Of a stretch of 64,000 bases of DNA, positions 8,737 through 17,900 are shown in pieces. Origin of the DNA: Frigidibacter sp. (GTDB lineage Bacteria > Pseudomonadota > Alphaproteobacteria > Rhodobacterales > Rhodobacteraceae); assembly GCF_030695035.1 (NCBI RefSeq), contig NZ_JAUYTT010000014.1:214573-278572 (forward strand). Reading direction: 5' to 3'. Position numbers and translations under genes: made by a program. A model generated the notes under the pieces. The model saw nothing but the letters and a program-made list of their open reading frames with translations, was not told the DNA's origin and searched no databases. How positions within the stretch are numbered: the stretch's first letter is position 1; the number at the start of each line of letters is the position of its first letter.

Positions 8737-9612
8737 TCAGACCGCCGCGCCCTTCTTGCGGGCGCGCCACAGCGTAAAGAGCCCGGCCCCCACCACGATC
8801 ACCGCGCCGATGGCCACATTGGCGCGCAGCGTCTCGCCGAACAGCGTCAGCCCCAGCAGGGTCACGAAGACCAGCTGCAGATAGGCGAAGGGCTGGATCG
8901 CGCTTGCCTCGGCCACCTCATAGGCGCGGATCAGCAGCCAATGCGCGCCCGCCGCCGTCAGGCAGAGGCAGGCCATCCAGCCCCAGTCGACCAGCGTCAT
9001 CGGCTCCCAGAACCACACGCCAATCAGCGTCATGATCACCGCACCGGACACCCCGGTCCAGAAGAAGCTGACCGAGGCGGCATCGCTGCGCGAGACATAG
9101 CGGGTGAGGAGCCCGTAGAGCGCGAACATGAAGGCCGAGACCAGCGGGATCAGCGCGGCGGGCGAGAAGACCGCCACCCCGGGCTGCAAGATCACCAGCA
9201 TCCCGACGAAGCCGATGCCGATGGCCGTCCAGCGACGCCAGCCGACCTTTTCCCCCAGTACCGGGCCGGAGAGGGCCGCCACTAGCAGCGGGTAGCAGGT
9301 AAAGACGGCATGGCTTTCGACCAGCCCCAGAAGGATGAAGGACTGCACCATGATGCAGACCTCGGCCGCCAGCAGCAGCCCGCGGAAGATCTGCACGCGC
9401 GGATGGGCGGTGCGCACCGCGGCGCGCAGGCCCCCCGGGGCCCGCGAAGCCACCGCCATCACGAAGGCGGCGAAAAACCAGTAGCGGATCATCACCACCA
9501 TGTAGATGTTGTATTCCGCGGCGAGGTGGCGCGAGATTCCGTCCTGCACCGAAAAGACGAAGGTGGTGGCCACCATCAGCAAGATGCCAAGGCGGGTGTT
9601 CTGGTCGGTCAT
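8737..9612 (-). CDS. EamA/DMT-family transporter
   Basis: A 291-residue integral membrane protein with about ten hydrophobic helices in two EamA repeats (about 8-140 and 150-285), the drug/metabolite transporter layout. Motifs such as FSVQDGISRHLA and the second-half QPFAYLQLVF, plus a basic C-terminal tail (RARKKG), fit the family. Substrate is unknown; such proteins export amino acids, nucleobases or other metabolites. Its start overlaps the end of mnmD by 4 bp (ATGA), which implies translational coupling with the tRNA-modification gene, though no functional link is evident. Confidence 0.85.
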   Translation of the reverse strand: MTDQNTRLGILLMVATTFVFSVQDGISRHLAAEYNIYMVVMIRYWFFAAFVMAVASRAPGGLRAAVRTAHPRVQIFRGLLLAAEVCIMVQSFILLGLVESHAVFTCYPLLVAALSGPVLGEKVGWRRWTAIGIGFVGMLVILQPGVAVFSPAALIPLVSAFMFALYGLLTRYVSRSDAASVSFFWTGVSGAVIMTLIGVWFWEPMTLVDWGWMACLCLTAAGAHWLLIRAYEVAEASAIQPFAYLQLVFVTLLGLTLFGETLRANVAIGAVIVVGAGLFTLWRARKKGAAV

Positions 9613-10322
9613 GTCGCCTCGCGGGGTGCTTCTGGGAGAGCGGAGATTGGGGGGCGGAGCACGCCCACGCTCATGTGCCGCTTATGGCCGTGGCCCGGGC
9701 GGCGTTCAACCGCAAAGCCCGCCGCATCGAGGCCCCGCCGCACGAAACCGGCGGCGGTGTAGGTGGCGAAGGTGCCGCCCGGCGCGGTGTGGCGGGCGAC
9801 CTCGGCCATCAGCGGCTCGCCCCACAGCTCGGGGTTCTTGGCGGGCGAGAAGCCGTCGAGGAACCACGCGTCGGCTTGTCCCCGCCAGTCGGGCAGGGCG
9901 GTGCGGGCATCGGCGATGATAACTTCGACCGAGATGGCACCGAGATCGAAGCGGCGCGCGCCCAAAGCCCAGGCGTCCAGGAACGGGTCTGCGACCGCCC
10001 GCGCCTCGGGGAAGGCATCCAGCGCACGGGCAATGTCGGCGGCGGGCAGGGGGAAGGCCTCGAAGCTGGTGTAGTGCAAGGGGCCGGGCTGGCTCTGGTG
10101 GGCGATCAGCGTGGCCATCAGGTTCAGCCCGGTGCCGAAGCCCAGTTCGGCAATCCGGAAGCCGGGGGTGAAGCGGGCGGGCAGATCATTGCCGGCGAGA
10201 AACACATGCCGGGTTTCCGCCAGCCCGTTGCCAAGGCTGAAATAGGGATCGTCGAAGCGGGTCGACACCGGCACGATCCCGTCCCGCCATTGCACGCCGC
10301 TGCTCTGGTTCTCGCCGGTCAT
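9609..10322 (-). CDS. mnmD: tRNA 5-aminomethyl-2-thiouridine methyltransferase (MnmD)
   Basis: A 237-residue SAM-dependent methyltransferase equal to the N-terminal half of E. coli MnmC. It converts nm5s2U34 to mnm5s2U34 in the tRNA wobble position. Seen are the start segment FDDPYFS, the SAM motif ELGFGTGLN (about residues 56-64), the family signature WFLDGFSPAKNPELW and the C-terminal GHGHKRHM. There is no fused FAD domain; a FAD oxidoreductase starts 52 bp away on the opposite strand and is the likely partner. The downstream EamA gene overlaps by 4 bp. Confidence 0.88.
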   Translation of the reverse strand: MTGENQSSGVQWRDGIVPVSTRFDDPYFSLGNGLAETRHVFLAGNDLPARFTPGFRIAELGFGTGLNLMATLIAHQSQPGPLHYTSFEAFPLPAADIARALDAFPEARAVADPFLDAWALGARRFDLGAISVEVIIADARTALPDWRGQADAWFLDGFSPAKNPELWGEPLMAEVARHTAPGGTFATYTAAGFVRRGLDAAGFAVERRPGHGHKRHMSVGVLRPPISALPEAPREAT

Positions 10323-10373
10323 CTGCCCTAGTCCTGTTCGCGGCGATCCTGACGGGGCAGCGGGGGAAGTTCA

Positions 10374-11435
10374 ATGGCACACGCAAGGCCGGATGTAACG
10401 GTGCATGGCGCGGGGATCTTCGGGCTGGCGACGGCGTGGGAATGCACCCGGCGCGGGGCGCGGGTGCGGGTGATCGAGGCGGCGCGGATCGGCGCCGGCT
10501 CGTCGGGTGGCCTCGTCGGCGCGCTGGCCCCGCATGTGCCCGAGCAGTGGAACCCGAAGAAGGCGTTTCAGCTTGAGGCGCTGCTGATGGCGGAAGGCTT
10601 CTGGGCCGAGGTCGCGGCGGTGGGGAGCACCGATCCCGGCTATGCCCGCACCGGGCGGCTGCAGCCGCTGACGGATGCGGCGGCGGTGGATCTGGCGCGC
10701 GCCCGCGCCAAGGGGGCCGAAGCGCTGTGGCAGGGCCGGGCGGAATGGCGGGTGCTCCCGGTAGGCGAGGCGGGCGAAGGCTGGTGCCCGGCGTCTGGTT
10801 CCGGCTTCGTGGCGCAGGACACGCTGACGGCGCGGATGGCTCCGCGGCGGGCGGCGGCGGCGCTGGCGGCGGCCATCCGCGCGCGGGGGGGCGAGATTGT
10901 GGAGGGCGGCGGGTGCGACCCTGTCGGCCTGCAGGTCTGGGCGACCGGGGCGGCCGGGCTGGCTGCGCTGTCGGCCGATTTGGGGCGCAACATCGGCGCA
11001 GCGGTCAAGGGCCAGTCGGCGCTGCTGCGCCCGGCGCTTGACGTGACCACGCTGCCGCAGATCTTCGCGGAGGCGCTGCATATCGTGCCCCATGCCGATG
11101 GCAGCGTCGCCATCGGATCGACCTCCGAGCGGGAGTTCGATGCCCCGGACAGTGTGGACGCGCAGCTGGAGGCGCTGATCGACAAGGCCCGCGCCCTCTG
11201 CCCGGCGCTGGCCGAGGCGCTGGTGGTGGAGCGGTGGGCCGGTGCCCGCCCCCGCGCCAGAACCCGCGCGCCGATGCTGGGGGCATGGCCCGGGCGGCCG
11301 GGACATTTCGTCGCCAATGGCGGCTTCAAGATCGGCTTCGGCATCGCGCCGAAGGTGGCGGAGGTGATGGCCGATCTGGTGCTGGAGGGGCGCGACGGGA
11401 TCCCGGATGGCTTCCGGGTCGAGGACAGCCTGTGA
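10374..11435 (+). CDS. FAD-dependent oxidoreductase, probable MnmC(o)-type domain
   Basis: A 353-residue D-amino-acid-oxidase-superfamily flavoprotein. Its N-terminus has a dinucleotide-binding fold with GAGIFGLATAWE and an acidic residue at the end of beta-2 (VRVIEAA), followed by GSSGGLVGALAPHVPEQW. That segment resembles the ASGNRQGALYP region of the MnmC oxidoreductase domain. The C-terminal substrate lobe ends near GGFKIGFGIAPKVAE. Because it diverges from mnmD, I infer it oxidatively removes the carboxymethyl group from cmnm5s2U34 to give nm5s2U34. Glycine or D-amino-acid oxidase activity is the alternative. The start is the ATG at 10374. Confidence 0.7.
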   Translation: MAHARPDVTVHGAGIFGLATAWECTRRGARVRVIEAARIGAGSSGGLVGALAPHVPEQWNPKKAFQLEALLMAEGFWAEVAAVGSTDPGYARTGRLQPLTDAAAVDLARARAKGAEALWQGRAEWRVLPVGEAGEGWCPASGSGFVAQDTLTARMAPRRAAAALAAAIRARGGEIVEGGGCDPVGLQVWATGAAGLAALSADLGRNIGAAVKGQSALLRPALDVTTLPQIFAEALHIVPHADGSVAIGSTSEREFDAPDSVDAQLEALIDKARALCPALAEALVVERWAGARPRARTRAPMLGAWPGRPGHFVANGGFKIGFGIAPKVAEVMADLVLEGRDGIPDGFRVEDSL

Positions 11436-11514
11436 CGTTCGGGCCCTTGCACAGGGCCGCTTGCGGGGGCAAGGTCCCCGCCGAAACCAAGGCACGGGCG
11501 TAAGGAGCGGGTCG

Positions 11515-13209
11515 ATGGCGATGCGGCATGGCGGACAGATCCTGGTGGATCAGCTGAAGCTTCAGGGCGTGAGCCGGGTATTCTCTGTCCCCGGCGAGAG
11601 CTTTCTTGCGGTGCTGGACGGGCTGCACGGGTCCGGCATCCGCAACATCGTCTGCCGGCAAGAGGGCGGCGCGGCGATGATGGCCGAGGCGGATGGCAAG
11701 ATGAATGCCGCAGACATGAACGCTGGCGGGGGCCGCGGCCTGCCCGGCATCTGCTTTGTCACCCGTGGGCCGGGGGCCACCAATGCCTCGGCCGGGGTGC
11801 ATGTCGCGCGGCAGGATTCCACCCCGATGATCCTGTTCATCGGCCAGATCGACCGCGGCCACCGTGACCGCGAGGCGTTTCAGGAGGTCGACTACCGCGC
11901 CATGTTCAGCCCGCTGGCCAAATGGGTGGCCGAGATCGACAGCACCGCGCGGATCCCGGAATACCTGAGCCGGGCGTTCCACATCGCCACATCGGGCCGC
12001 CCCGGCCCGGTGGTGCTGTCGCTGCCCGAAGACATGCTGACATCGCTGGCCGATGTGCCCGACATTGCCGCCCCGGCTCCGGTGCCCGCCTCTGTCAGCA
12101 CCGCGGAGCTTGCCGCGATCACCGAGGCGCTGGACCGGGCCGAACGCCCGCTGGTCATCGCTGGTGGCACCGCTTGGAATGCTACCGCCGCCGCCGACCT
12201 CGCGCGCTTTGCCGCCGCATGGGGCCTGCCCGTGGCAGTGCCCTTCCGCCGGCAGGGCCATATCGACAACCGCGATGCGCATTATGCGGGCGACCTTGGC
12301 ATCGGCATGAACCCGCGGCTCGGCGCGCGGCTGCAGGCGGCCGATTGCATCCTGGTTCTGGGCGCGCGGATCGGCGACAGCCTGACCCGCGGCTATGAGC
12401 TGATGGACCCCGCAGCGCCGGGTAAGACCATCGTGCATGTCTATCCCGATGCGTCCGAACTCGGCCGCGTCTATCGCCCCGATCTGGGCATTGTCGCGCC
12501 CGCCGCCGACATGGTGGCGGCGCTGGCCGCCGCGCCCGCGCCCGAGGGAGCCCCGGCGCGGTGGGCCGACTGGACCACCGCCGCGCGGCTGGATTACGAG
12601 CGCTGGCAACAGCCGAAGGAGACCCCCGGCGCGGTGAAGATGGAGGCTGTGGTCGGCTGGCTGTCGGCCAACCTGCCCGAGGATGCGATCCTGACCAATG
12701 GCGCGGGCAACTACGCCGCCTTCCTGCACCGCTATTTCCGATTCAAGCAGCATGGCACCCAATTGGCCCCGACCTCTGGCAGCATGGGCTATGGCTTCCC
12801 CGCCGCCGTCGCCGCCGGCATCCGCTTTCCGGGCCGGGCCGTGGTCTGCATGGCCGGGGATGGTTGCTTCCAGATGACGCTGAACGAGATGTCGACCGCC
12901 GTGCAGCACGGGTCGGCGCCCATCGTCGTGGTTGCGAACAACGGCCAATACGGCACGATCCGCATGCATCAGGAGCGGCACTATCCCGAGCGCGTGTCCG
13001 GCACCATGCTGGCCAATCCCGACTTCGCCGCGCTCGCCCGCGCCTATGGCGGGCATGGTGAGGTGGTGGAGCGGGGCGAGGACTTCCCGGAAGCCTTCGC
13101 CCGTGCCCGCGCCTCTGGCACGCTGGCGGTGATCGAGCTCAGGATGGACCCCGAGGCGCTGTCGGCCGGGGCCTCGCTGACCGAGATCCGCGCCGAGAAG
13201 CGGCCTTAA
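11515..13209 (+). CDS. thiamine-diphosphate-dependent enzyme (acetolactate synthase-like)
   Basis: A 564-residue protein with the three-domain layout of the acetohydroxyacid synthase/POX family: a pyrimidine-binding domain with the catalytic Glu50 (CRQEGGAAMMAEA), a central domain (about 200-330), and a C-terminal diphosphate-binding domain with GDG (448-450) and the ANNGQYGTIRMHQE segment. The ATG at 11515 has AAGGAG nine bases upstream. It stands alone, with no ilvN-type regulatory subunit beside it, so a role in branched-chain amino acid synthesis is doubtful. It could be a sulfoacetaldehyde-, oxalyl- or benzoylformate-type enzyme. Its stop interlocks with that of the convergent lrgB gene. 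Confidence 0.8.
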   Translation: MAMRHGGQILVDQLKLQGVSRVFSVPGESFLAVLDGLHGSGIRNIVCRQEGGAAMMAEADGKMNAADMNAGGGRGLPGICFVTRGPGATNASAGVHVARQDSTPMILFIGQIDRGHRDREAFQEVDYRAMFSPLAKWVAEIDSTARIPEYLSRAFHIATSGRPGPVVLSLPEDMLTSLADVPDIAAPAPVPASVSTAELAAITEALDRAERPLVIAGGTAWNATAAADLARFAAAWGLPVAVPFRRQGHIDNRDAHYAGDLGIGMNPRLGARLQAADCILVLGARIGDSLTRGYELMDPAAPGKTIVHVYPDASELGRVYRPDLGIVAPAADMVAALAAAPAPEGAPARWADWTTAARLDYERWQQPKETPGAVKMEAVVGWLSANLPEDAILTNGAGNYAAFLHRYFRFKQHGTQLAPTSGSMGYGFPAAVAAGIRFPGRAVVCMAGDGCFQMTLNEMSTAVQHGSAPIVVVANNGQYGTIRMHQERHYPERVSGTMLANPDFAALARAYGGHGEVVERGEDFPEAFARARASGTLAVIELRMDPEALSAGASLTEIRAEKRP

Positions 13210-13922
13210 AGGAACAGCCGCAGGATGGCGGGGGCGATCAACGCGGTCAGCACCGCGTTGAGGCCCATGCCGATGCCGGCGAAGGCGCCCGCCGTTTCAT
13301 GAACCTGGAACGCGCGGGCGGTGCCGATGCCATGGGCGGCAACGCCCGTGGCAAAGCCCCGCGCCCGCCAGTCGCGGATGCGAAGCGCGTTCAGCAAGGG
13401 CGTGGCGACGATGGCCCCGATGATCCCGGTCAGCAGCACCAGCACCGCCGTCAGCGTCGGCTGCCCGCCGAGCCGCTCGGAAATGCCGATGGCCACCGGC
13501 GCGGTGGCGGATTTCGGCGCCAGCGAGGCCAGCACCGATCCCTCCACCCCAAGCGCCCGGGCGATGGCGAGGGCCGAGACGACGGCGGTGACCGACCCGG
13601 CCAGCAGTCCTGCCAACATCGGCAGCGCCGCGCGCCGCACCCGCGCCAGATTGGCGTAGAGCGGCAGGGCCAGCGCCACCGTCGCCGGGCCCAGCATGAA
13701 ATGCACGAACTGCGCGCCCTCGAAATAGGTGGCATAGGGCGTGCCCGTTGCCCCCAGTACCGCCGCCAGCAAGATCACCGCCACCAGCACCGGGTTGACC
13801 AGCGGCCGCCGTCCGGCAGCGCGCGAGGCGGTATCGCCGGCCCAATAGGCCAGCAGCGTGACGGTCAGCCACAGCAGCGGGCCTTGCGCCAGATAGCTCC
13901 AGATCAGGGCGGGATCAGTCAT
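13206..13922 (-). CDS. lrgB: LrgB/CidB family membrane protein
   Basis: A 238-residue polytopic membrane protein with seven or so hydrophobic helices and the family core YFEGAQFVHFMLGPATVALA, followed by LAPKSATAPVA. Members act with LrgA/CidA in holin-antiholin-like control of murein hydrolases, or in pyruvate/glycolate transport as shown for plant PLGG1 and Bacillus homologues. It overlaps lrgA by 4 bp (ATGA), so the two are translated together. Next to two lytic transglycosylases in the wider region a cell-wall role is attractive, but the actual substrate is unknown. Confidence 0.88.
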   Translation of the reverse strand: MTDPALIWSYLAQGPLLWLTVTLLAYWAGDTASRAAGRRPLVNPVLVAVILLAAVLGATGTPYATYFEGAQFVHFMLGPATVALALPLYANLARVRRAALPMLAGLLAGSVTAVVSALAIARALGVEGSVLASLAPKSATAPVAIGISERLGGQPTLTAVLVLLTGIIGAIVATPLLNALRIRDWRARGFATGVAAHGIGTARAFQVHETAGAFAGIGMGLNAVLTALIAPAILRLFL

Positions 13923-14293
13923 GGCGCGTCATGGCGCGGCTCGCCTTCGCTGTTGCCGGTCAGCCGCGCGACGCCGGCAAAGGCCAGCGCCCCCGCGGCG
14001 ATGGCAAGGACGGTGGAGCCCACCAGCGCCACCGCAATCGCCGGCCCCTCGGCCGCCAGCACCGGCAGATGCGCGACGACGCCCACGCCCGCCGGCACGA
14101 ACAGCAGCGACAGATGCGCCAGCAGCCCCTGCGCCACCGGCCGCACTATCTCGACCAGCGCGGGCCACAGGCTGAAGGCGATGACCAGCGCCACCATTCC
14201 CAGCACCGGGCCGGGAAGCGGCAGGCCAAGGGCACGGCTGGCAACCTCGCCCGCAAGCTGGAAGCCGAGGAGGGTGACAAGGGCGGGGATCAT
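13919..14293 (-). CDS. lrgA: CidA/LrgA family membrane protein
   Basis: A 124-residue protein with four hydrophobic helices, starting MIPALVTLLGFQLAGE and containing the family segment LPLPGPVLGMV and the loop LSLLFVPAGVGV. These features are typical of LrgA/CidA holin-like proteins. It is the first gene of a two-gene operon with lrgB. The size is normal and the ATG at 14293 leaves no room for a longer product. No regulator of the LytSR type is nearby. Confidence 0.88.
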   Translation of the reverse strand: MIPALVTLLGFQLAGEVASRALGLPLPGPVLGMVALVIAFSLWPALVEIVRPVAQGLLAHLSLLFVPAGVGVVAHLPVLAAEGPAIAVALVGSTVLAIAAGALAFAGVARLTGNSEGEPRHDAP

Positions 14294-14360
14294 GGCGGGC
14301 CTCCGGGTGGGTGATGTGCCTTCATGCCGCGGCGGCAGGGGGCAGGCAATACGGCGCGCG

Positions 14361-14813
14361 TTACACCTGCTTGCGGAAGGTCATGCTTGTGGGCCGGTCG
14401 AAGCCGGGATGCGCACTGCGCCCCACCTCGACATAGCCAAGCGCGCGGTAGAAGCTGTGCAGCGCGGTCAGCTCCACCCGGCATTGCAGCTGCACCGCCG
14501 GCAGGCCGCGCGCCCGGGCGCTGGCTTCGGCCCGGGCCACCAGCGCGCGCCCGAGGCCGGTGCCGCGCGCGGCCTCCGCCACCGCGAGCTTGCCAAGGTG
14601 CAGGGCATCCGCCCCGGGCGTCAGCACCACGCAGCCAAGGACCGGATCGCCAGAGACCCAGACCTCGCCCTCGGCCGCGGCTCTTGCCAGATCGGCCACC
14701 GTCAGCCGCTCCATCGACGAGGGCGGGTCGATCCGCCCGTCCATATAGGCAAAGGCCGTGCGGATCAGCGACAGCACCTCGCGGAAGTCATCATCCCTAT
14801 CCTGTTGTCGCAT
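14361..14813 (-). CDS. GNAT family N-acetyltransferase
   Basis: A 150-residue acetyl-CoA-dependent acyltransferase. The acetyl-CoA binding motif A is LAVAEAARGTGLGRALV (R-G-x-G-x-G/A type), followed by motif B with FYRALGYVEVGR near the C-terminus. The ATG at 14813 has GGGGA five bases upstream; a second in-frame ATG at 14855 would add 14 residues but has no ribosome binding site. The gene diverges from smc across a short gap. The substrate cannot be inferred. A much longer open frame on this strand runs through smc but is only its antisense shadow. Confidence 0.8.
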   Translation of the reverse strand: MRQQDRDDDFREVLSLIRTAFAYMDGRIDPPSSMERLTVADLARAAAEGEVWVSGDPVLGCVVLTPGADALHLGKLAVAEAARGTGLGRALVARAEASARARGLPAVQLQCRVELTALHSFYRALGYVEVGRSAHPGFDRPTSMTFRKQV

Positions 14814-14936
14814 CTTTTCCCCAAATGTTGAGACATCGGTCCGCCGTTCCGCCATATCGGGTGGCGGCGATTGACTCCCGCCGCGCTTGCCCCGACCATG
14901 GCAGGCCATCGGCACCTCCCGGAATCGGACCCCACC

Positions 14937-17900
14937 TTGCGCTTCACCCGCCTCAGGCTCAATGGCTTCAAAAGCTTCGTGGACCCGACCGATCTGGTCA
15001 TCCATGACGGGCTGACCGGCGTTGTCGGGCCGAATGGCTGCGGCAAGTCCAACCTCCTGGAGGCCTTGCGTTGGGTGATGGGCGAGACGCGGCCCAGTTC
15101 GATGCGCGGCGAGGGGATGGAGGATGTGATCTTCGCCGGCGCCGCCACCCGCAGCGCGAGGAACTTCGCGGAAGTCGTTCTGACGCTGGACAATTCCGAA
15201 CGGCTGGCCCCCTCTGGCTTCAACGATGCCGACACACTGGAGATCGTGCGGCGCATCACCCGCGATGCCGGCAGCGCCTACAAGGTCAACGTCAAGGATG
15301 TGCGCGCCCGCGACGTGCAGATGCTGTTCGCCGATGCCTCGACCGGGGCGCAATCCCCGGCGCTGGTGCGGCAGGGGCAGATCGCCGAGCTGATCAACGC
15401 GCGTCCCAAGAACCGGCGGCGGATTCTGGAGGAGGCGGCGGGCATCTCGGGCCTCTACCAGCGGCGGCATGAGGCGGAACTGCGGCTGACCGGGGCCGAG
15501 CAGAACCTGAGCCGCGTCGGCGATGTGGTGGAGCAGCTGGCGGCGCAGCTGACCACGCTGGCCCGGCAGGCGCGGCAGGCTGCTCGCTACCGCGAGATCG
15601 GGGAGGAGCTGCGCAAGGCGGAGGGCACGCTGCTCTATCGCCGCTGGCGCGAGGCCGATCAGGCGCGGGCGGCGGCCGAGGAGGATCTGGCGCAGCGCGT
15701 TCGCATCGCCGCGCAGGCAGAGGCAGCGGCCCGGGCCGCCGCCAAGGAGCGGCAGGCTCGCGAGGATGCGCTGCCGCCGCTGCGCGAGGAGGAGGCGATT
15801 GCCGGCGCGGTGCTTCAGCGGCTGACGGTGCAGCGCGACGCGCTGCGCGACCAGCAGGACCGGGCGCGGGCGCTGATCGAGACGCTGACGGCGCGGCTGC
15901 AGCAGATCGACCGCGATGCCGAGCGCGAGGCCGGGCTGAACCGCGATGCGGGTGAGACGATTGATCGGCTCGACTGGGAACAGGCACAGATCCTGAAGGC
16001 CGCCGAGGGGCAGGATGAGCGGCTGGCCGAGGCGCTGGAGGGGGCCAAGGAGGCGGCCGCCGTGCTGGCCGACCGCGAGGAGGCGCTGTCGCAGCTGACC
16101 GAGGACGTGGCGCGGCTGTCGGCACGGCACCAGTCGGCGCAGCGGCTGCTGGCCGACGCACGCACCGCGCTCGACCGGGCGCGGGCCGCTGCCGAGACCG
16201 CCCGCCGCGCCGAGGCCGAGGCCAGCGCCGCGCAGGACCGGGCCGCCGAGGCCCATGCCGAGGCGGAGGCCGCCCAGACCGAGGCGGCCGAGATCGCCGA
16301 AGCCTCGGAAGAGGCGTTGATCGCCGCCGAGACTTCCCGCGCCGAGGTGCAGACCCGCGAGGCTGCCGCCCGCGCCCAGTATTCCGAGGCCGCGGGCGAG
16401 GCCAATGCGCTGCGCGCCGAGGTGGCGGGGCTGGCCCGGCTGGTGGACCGCGAGAGCCGCGCGGGCACGCAACTGCTCGACCGGGTGCAGGTGCAGCCGG
16501 GCTACGAGGCGGCGCTTGGCGCGGCGCTTGCCGATGACCTGCGCGCGCCGGTGGTAGATGCTGGCGCGGGGTCCGGCTGGGCGCTGCTGCCGGGCTATGA
16601 TGCGGCGCAGGCGTTGCCTGCGGGCGCGGCGCCTCTGGCGGCGTTCGTGACGGTGCCGGAGGCGCTGCTGCGGCGGATCGGGCAGATCGGGCTGGTGGAC
16701 CGGGCGGCGGGCGCGGCCTTGCAGCCGGCGCTGCTGCCGGGGCAGCGGCTGGTGAGCCTTGAGGGCGATCTGTGGCGGTGGGACGGGTTCCGCGCGGCGG
16801 CTGAGGATGCGCCCTCGGCGGCGGCGCTGCGGCTGCGGCAGCTGAACCGGCTGGTGGAGCTGAAGCGCGATCTGGAAGAGGTGGGCGCCAGGGCCGAGGG
16901 TGCGCGGCAGGCGCATGAGGTGCTGACGGCGCGGCTGGCGGCAGCGACCCGCGCCGATCAGGAGGCGCGCGAGGCCCGCCGCGACGCCGACCGCCGCGTG
17001 GCCGAGGCCAGCCGCGCGCAAAGCCGGGCGGAGGCCGACCGCTCCATCGCCGCGGGCAAGCTGGAAAGCGCCCGCATCGCCCGCGCCCGGCATGAGGAAG
17101 AGGCCGAGGAAGCGCAGATCCGGCTGGAGGATGCCGGCGCCGCGATAGAGGATCTGCCGGAGCTGGAGACGGCGCGCGCCGCGGTCGAGGATGTGAAGCA
17201 GACCGTGGAAGCCGCGCGGATGATGATGATGGCCCGCCGCGCCGCGCATGACGAGACCCGCCGCGAGGGCGAGGCGCGAACCCGGCGGCGGCAGGAGATC
17301 ACCAAGGAAATCTCGGGCTGGCGGCTGCGGCTGGATACGGCGGAAAAGCGCAGCGCCGAACTCGCCGCGCGCCGGGCTGAGACCGCCGAGGAGTTGGACG
17401 AGGCAGGGGCCGCGCCCGAGGAGATCGCGGCGAAGCATGAGGAACTGTCGGAGGCCATCGAGGCCGCCGATGCGCGCCGCGCCCGTGCGGCCGAGGCGCT
17501 GGCCATGGCCGAGGCCGCGCTGCGCACGGTGCAGGGCGCCGAGCGCGAGGCTGAACGGCTGGGCAGCGAGGCCCGCGAGGGCCGCGCCCGCGCCGAGGCC
17601 CGCACCGAGGCGGCGCGCGAGACCGTCGCCCATGCCGCCACCCGGATCTTCGAGGAGACCGAACAGCTGCCGCTGGAGCTGCTGGACAGCCTGGGGGCCG
17701 ACCCCGAGAAGATGCCGGGCGCCGATGTGCTGGAGGCCGATGTGGCCCGCCTGCGCCGTCAGCGCGAGGCGCTTGGCGCGGTCAACCTGCGCGCCGAGGA
17801 GGATGCCCGCGAGGTGCAGGACGAGCATGACACGCTGGCCCGCGAGAAGTTCGACCTGGAAGAGGCGATCCGCAAGCTGCGCGCCGGGATCGCCAGCCTG

